From CAYNNP01 sp964398215 (lineage in GTDB: Bacteria > Planctomycetota > Planctomycetia > Pirellulales > Pirellulaceae): DNA of 17,361 nucleotides. This document shows, piece after piece, positions 14,971 through 17,361 of the stretch. Numbering within the stretch: the first letter of the stretch is position 1; each line of letters starts with the position of its first letter. A program made the translations under genes and the position numbers. The DNA is taken from assembly GCA_964398215.1 (NCBI GenBank), contig CAYNNP010000141.1, positions 1 through 17,361 of the forward strand, in the 5' to 3' direction. The notes beneath the pieces are model-generated. The model was not told the origin of the DNA. It ran no database searches and was given only the letters and a program-made list of their open reading frames with translations.

Positions 14971-15738
14971 CTAATCATCCAGCCCTCCAAACCTTCTTTG
15001 CCGTTTGGCAAAATCCCTGAATGCCTGCAAGTAATCGTCGCGCGAGAACACAGGCCAGCACTTTTCAGTCACCCAAAACTCCGCGTAGCTCAATTGCCAC
15101 AATAGAAAATTACTGACACGCATATCGCCGCCCGTCCGGATCATCAAATCAACATCCGGTAGCTCCGATGTGTAGAGCCTGCTGGTAATCAAATCTTCGG
15201 TGATCTCTTCCGCAGCAAGTGTTCCGTTTGAGAAATCAATGGCGATTTCACGAGCAGCTTTTGTTATTTCTGCACGCCCACCGTAATCGATCGCCAGTAC
15301 CAATTGCGTTCCCTGATTTTTTGCCGACATCTCCAGCGTCTGATCAAGCTCCGCATTCACCGAATCTGGTAGCCGATCGCGGCGACCAATCATCCGCAGC
15401 CGAAGTCCTTGGTCCATGATCGTCTTGCGTTCTTGGATCAAATATTGCTCCAGCAGTTGCATCAAGAAATCCAGCTCTGCTTTGGGCCGCTTCCAATTCT
15501 CACTGGACAGGCAATAGAGCGTCAGGGCATCAAGCCCGAGTTCGGTACTCGTTTCGCTAACCATGCGAACCGTCTCGACACCGCGCCGATGTCCTTCGAT
15601 CCTTGGCAAGCCTTGGGACTGCGCCCAGCGTCCATTGCCGTCCATGATGATCGCCACATGCTTAGGACGATCAGCTGGCGAAACATCAGCAAGCAGTTGA
15701 TTTGCTGTGTTCAAAGAATCCGAATCGCTCATCGACAT
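14971..15738 (-). CDS. uppS: Undecaprenyl diphosphate synthase
   Basis: A 255-residue cis-prenyltransferase that extends farnesyl diphosphate with eight isopentenyl units to make the C55 carrier for peptidoglycan and other surface polymers. It acts at the cytoplasmic membrane face. Motifs are VAIIMDGNGRWA (28-39, with Asp33 catalytic), EGHRRG (48-53), LSSENWKRP (77-85) and RTGGDMRVSNFLLWQ (201-215). The N-terminal 25 residues are polar and variable. The ATG at 15738 is used; another ATG two codons later is possible. It starts 27 bases after the purA stop and is followed by cdsA, so co-transcription with both is likely. Confidence 0.96.
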   Translation of the reverse strand: MSMSDSDSLNTANQLLADVSPADRPKHVAIIMDGNGRWAQSQGLPRIEGHRRGVETVRMVSETSTELGLDALTLYCLSSENWKRPKAELDFLMQLLEQYLIQERKTIMDQGLRLRMIGRRDRLPDSVNAELDQTLEMSAKNQGTQLVLAIDYGGRAEITKAAREIAIDFSNGTLAAEEITEDLITSRLYTSELPDVDLMIRTGGDMRVSNFLLWQLSYAEFWVTEKCWPVFSRDDYLQAFRDFAKRQRRFGGLDD

Positions 15739-15765
15739 TTATCCGAGTACCTCTGACGTTAAGAC

Positions 15766-17088
15766 TCAGATTGTCTCCAAGGCCAGCTCGGCGGCTTGGT
15801 CAGTAAAGATCGTCTGGGCTCGGTCAGGTCCGACCGACAAAACACCAACCGGGACGCCAACCAGTTCTTCGATGCGTTTCACGTAAGCCATCGCACCGGC
15901 TGGAAAGTCGTCCACACTGCGAGCGTCATCCAAGGGCTGCTTCCAGCCGGGAATCGTTTCATAAATTGGTTTGCACCTGCGCAGCTCCTCGGCATGCGAT
16001 GGGAATCGAGTGATCCGCTCGCCATCAAGCTCATACGCAACACAGACTTTCAATTCATCCAAATGTGCTAGCACATCCATCATCATCAGTGCCAATCGCG
16101 TCACGCCACTGAGCCGCGCCGTGTAGCGAACGGCAACGGCATCGAACCAACCACATCGCCGGGGTCGTCCTGTCGTCGTGCCGTACTCGTTGCCAAGTTC
16201 TCGGATGCGGTCGCCTGTTTCGTCTTCGAGTTCCGTTTGGAAAGGTCCGCCGCCAACACGTGTGCTGTAAGCTTTGCAAACGCCCAAAACATGTTTGATC
16301 CAGCGTGGTGGAACGCCGGCGCCCGCGCAAACACCAACGCCGCTACTATTGCTGCTGGTGACGAACGGATACGTTCCATGATCGATGTCCAGCAAGGCAC
16401 CCTGAGCGCCTTCGAATAGCAAGCGGTCATCGTTTTCGACGGCATCCAAAAGCAAATCGGTCGTATTGCCAATCATGCTCTTCAGCCGCTCGGCCCAAGC
16501 AGCTGCCATGGGAACAACGACATCAGGAGCGATCGACGAAAGTTCTTCATCGCTGGCCCCCAGGCTTTTTAGAATTTCGATTTTCTGTTCCGCGACGGTT
16601 CGAATGCGTTCGTCACGATGCGACTGAACTAGGTCCGTCATTCGGATCGCGTGTGTACGTCCGACTTTGTCCCGATAGCACGGTCCAATGCCTCGGTTCG
16701 TCGTGCCGATTGATTCGCCACGAACGGCGGTCGCGTTGATCCGACGGTCTTCGGCGATATGCCACGGCATCACCAAGTGAGCGCGCTCGCTGACGCGCAT
16801 GTTTTTGTTGCAATCGATACCGCGCTTGGACAAACCGTCGATCTCGTCCAGCATGGTAGCAGGGTTAATGACCACGCCAGGGGTGATCAAATTCTGCACG
16901 TTGGGGTGCAGGATGCCACTAGGGATGTGGTGCAATTTATAAGTCTGATCGCCAGCCACGACCGTATGCCCGGCATTCGCGCCGCCCTGATAACGGACGA
17001 CCCAATCAAACTGAGGCGCTAACAAGTCGACGAGCTTTCCTTTTGCCTCGTCGCCCCACTGCAAACCAATGACACAAGTTCCCGACAC
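15766..17088 (-). CDS. purA: Adenylosuccinate synthetase
   Basis: A 440-residue enzyme that joins IMP and aspartate using GTP, the first committed step to AMP. Motifs are the P-loop LQWGDEAKGKLVD (9-21; E. coli has GDEGKGK), Asp13 as base and His41 in GGANAGHTVV as acid, GTTNRGIGPCY, GALLDIDHGTYPFVTSS, STRVGGGPFQTEL and EYGTTTGRPRRCGWFD. Length matches the family (about 430). The GTG at 17088 is favoured because GGGAG (17097-17101 on the minus strand) lies eight bases upstream; a TTG at 17091 directly before it is the alternative. Its leader carries mutually exclusive hairpins that include this ribosome binding site, so control at the RNA level is possible. Confidence 0.97.
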   Translation of the reverse strand: MSGTCVIGLQWGDEAKGKLVDLLAPQFDWVVRYQGGANAGHTVVAGDQTYKLHHIPSGILHPNVQNLITPGVVINPATMLDEIDGLSKRGIDCNKNMRVSERAHLVMPWHIAEDRRINATAVRGESIGTTNRGIGPCYRDKVGRTHAIRMTDLVQSHRDERIRTVAEQKIEILKSLGASDEELSSIAPDVVVPMAAAWAERLKSMIGNTTDLLLDAVENDDRLLFEGAQGALLDIDHGTYPFVTSSNSSGVGVCAGAGVPPRWIKHVLGVCKAYSTRVGGGPFQTELEDETGDRIRELGNEYGTTTGRPRRCGWFDAVAVRYTARLSGVTRLALMMMDVLAHLDELKVCVAYELDGERITRFPSHAEELRRCKPIYETIPGWKQPLDDARSVDDFPAGAMAYVKRIEELVGVPVGVLSVGPDRAQTIFTDQAAELALETI

Positions 17089-17096
17089 CAATCAAA

Positions 17097-17187
17097 CTCC
17101 CAAAGTAAAACAGGGAGCCAAAAGGACTCCCACGTGCGCAAGCTCCAAAGCCTAGAGATTAAATAGGCGGGAGTCCAGAGCCTGGAC
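17097..17187 (-). promoter_or_regulatory. Candidate switching RNA leader of purA
   Basis: Read on the minus strand, five segments can pair in a chain. Segments 1 and 2, GTCCAG and CTGGAC, form a 6-bp hairpin (17173-17187). Segment 2 extended, GGACTCCC (17169-17176), is a perfect 8-bp complement of segment 3, GGGAGTCC (17124-17131); a GCCTA/TAGGC hairpin (17150-17168) abuts it. Segment 3 can instead pair with segment 4, GGCTCCC (17113-17119), giving 7 bp with one bulge and a TTTT loop. Segment 4 can pair with segment 5, GGGAG (17097-17101), the purA ribosome binding site. So 1:2 with 3:4 leaves the site free, while 2:3 with 4:5 hides it. I recognise no known riboswitch class. Repeat-derived complementarity is the main alternative. 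Confidence 0.45.
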
Positions 17188-17225
17188 ATAAACAGCAGGG
17201 CAAATCCGTTTTTGATTCTGGCTCA

Positions 17226-17301
17226 TTTTGGTAACCCGACGCGTGAGCGAGGGACAATCAGCCTTGGCTCGGTCCCTCGCTCACGCGTCGGGTTACCAAA
17301 A
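17226..17301. repeat. Perfect 30-bp inverted repeat upstream of purA
   Basis: Arms 17226-17255 and 17272-17301 are exact reverse complements over 30 bases, with a 16-base centre that itself holds AGCC-TT-GGCT. The arms include GGTAACCCGACGCGTGAGCG. All frames through it give Arg/Pro-rich strings, so it is non-coding. It looks like a member of a palindromic intergenic repeat family and could also end transcription from the right. It is not followed by a T run. The last 60 bases (17302-17361) hold GC-rich sequence with no start codon or gene that I can support; a gene end beyond the window cannot be excluded. Confidence 0.85.
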
Positions 17302-17361
17302 ACCCAGGTGTAGGCCGGACCGAGCAAACGCTGCAATTGCCGGAACTTCGGACGCAAGTAG

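Noticed and set aside
17188..17361. Coding sequence running through the 30-bp hairpin
   Set aside because: Frames through the palindrome give Arg/Pro-rich strings mirrored on both arms, which is expected of a repeat rather than a protein.
1..17361. CRISPR array, transposase, phage genes or toxin-antitoxin pair
   Set aside because: No regularly spaced direct repeats, and no protein in the window carries motifs of these systems.

Overview
The window looks like chromosomal DNA from a planctomycete, probably a Rhodopirellula-like member of the Pirellulaceae. This is inferred from moderate GC content, many genes lacking a clear Shine-Dalgarno, large palindromic intergenic repeats, divergent versions of YbeY, CdsA and PurA motifs, and the general feel of the proteins. 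No 16S rRNA or other decisive marker is present. There is no phage, insertion sequence, integrase, CRISPR array or confident tRNA gene. Most of the window is core housekeeping DNA; the less ordinary material is in the intergenic parts and in very small ORFs.

Layout. Positions 1-2952 are read rightward: a possible 45-residue ORF with a good ribosome binding site, a four-helix membrane protein, a secreted gluzincin-like metallopeptidase (HEVTH), a possible 42-residue ORF ending in a weak hairpin terminator, a 32-residue extremely basic protein, and a FabZ-type hydroxyacyl-ACP dehydratase. Positions 2953-3226 separate convergent gene sets and hold a long nested inverted-repeat array. Everything from 3227 to 17088 is read leftward. 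In transcription order (right to left) this is purA, uppS, cdsA, phoH, pgpH, ybeY and a CBS/CorC-like gene, then gltA, then a CNT nucleoside transporter, then rph, tdk and an arsenate reductase-like phosphatase.

How the genes fit together. phoH-pgpH-ybeY is the order seen in Firmicutes, and phoH-ybeY-corC is the proteobacterial ybeZYX order; this window has both combined, joining rRNA maturation, c-di-AMP turnover and a CBS membrane protein. uppS and cdsA supply the undecaprenyl carrier and CDP-diacylglycerol for envelope synthesis. rph, tdk and arsC-like are packed 2-7 bases apart, and with the nearby nucleoside transporter they suggest a nucleotide salvage and RNA turnover group.

Most interesting signals. 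(1) The purA leader contains five short segments that can pair in mutually exclusive ways, the last being the purA ribosome binding site, so it is a candidate RNA switch or attenuator. (2) A perfect 30-bp inverted repeat lies just upstream of that leader. (3) A 45-bp inverted repeat with nested hairpins sits between the convergent genes. (4) A structured element follows gltA. (5) The 32-residue Lys/Arg-rich protein precedes the FabZ-like gene. (6) YbeY has Asp in place of its third metal-binding His. I did not see a clear new multi-gene system.
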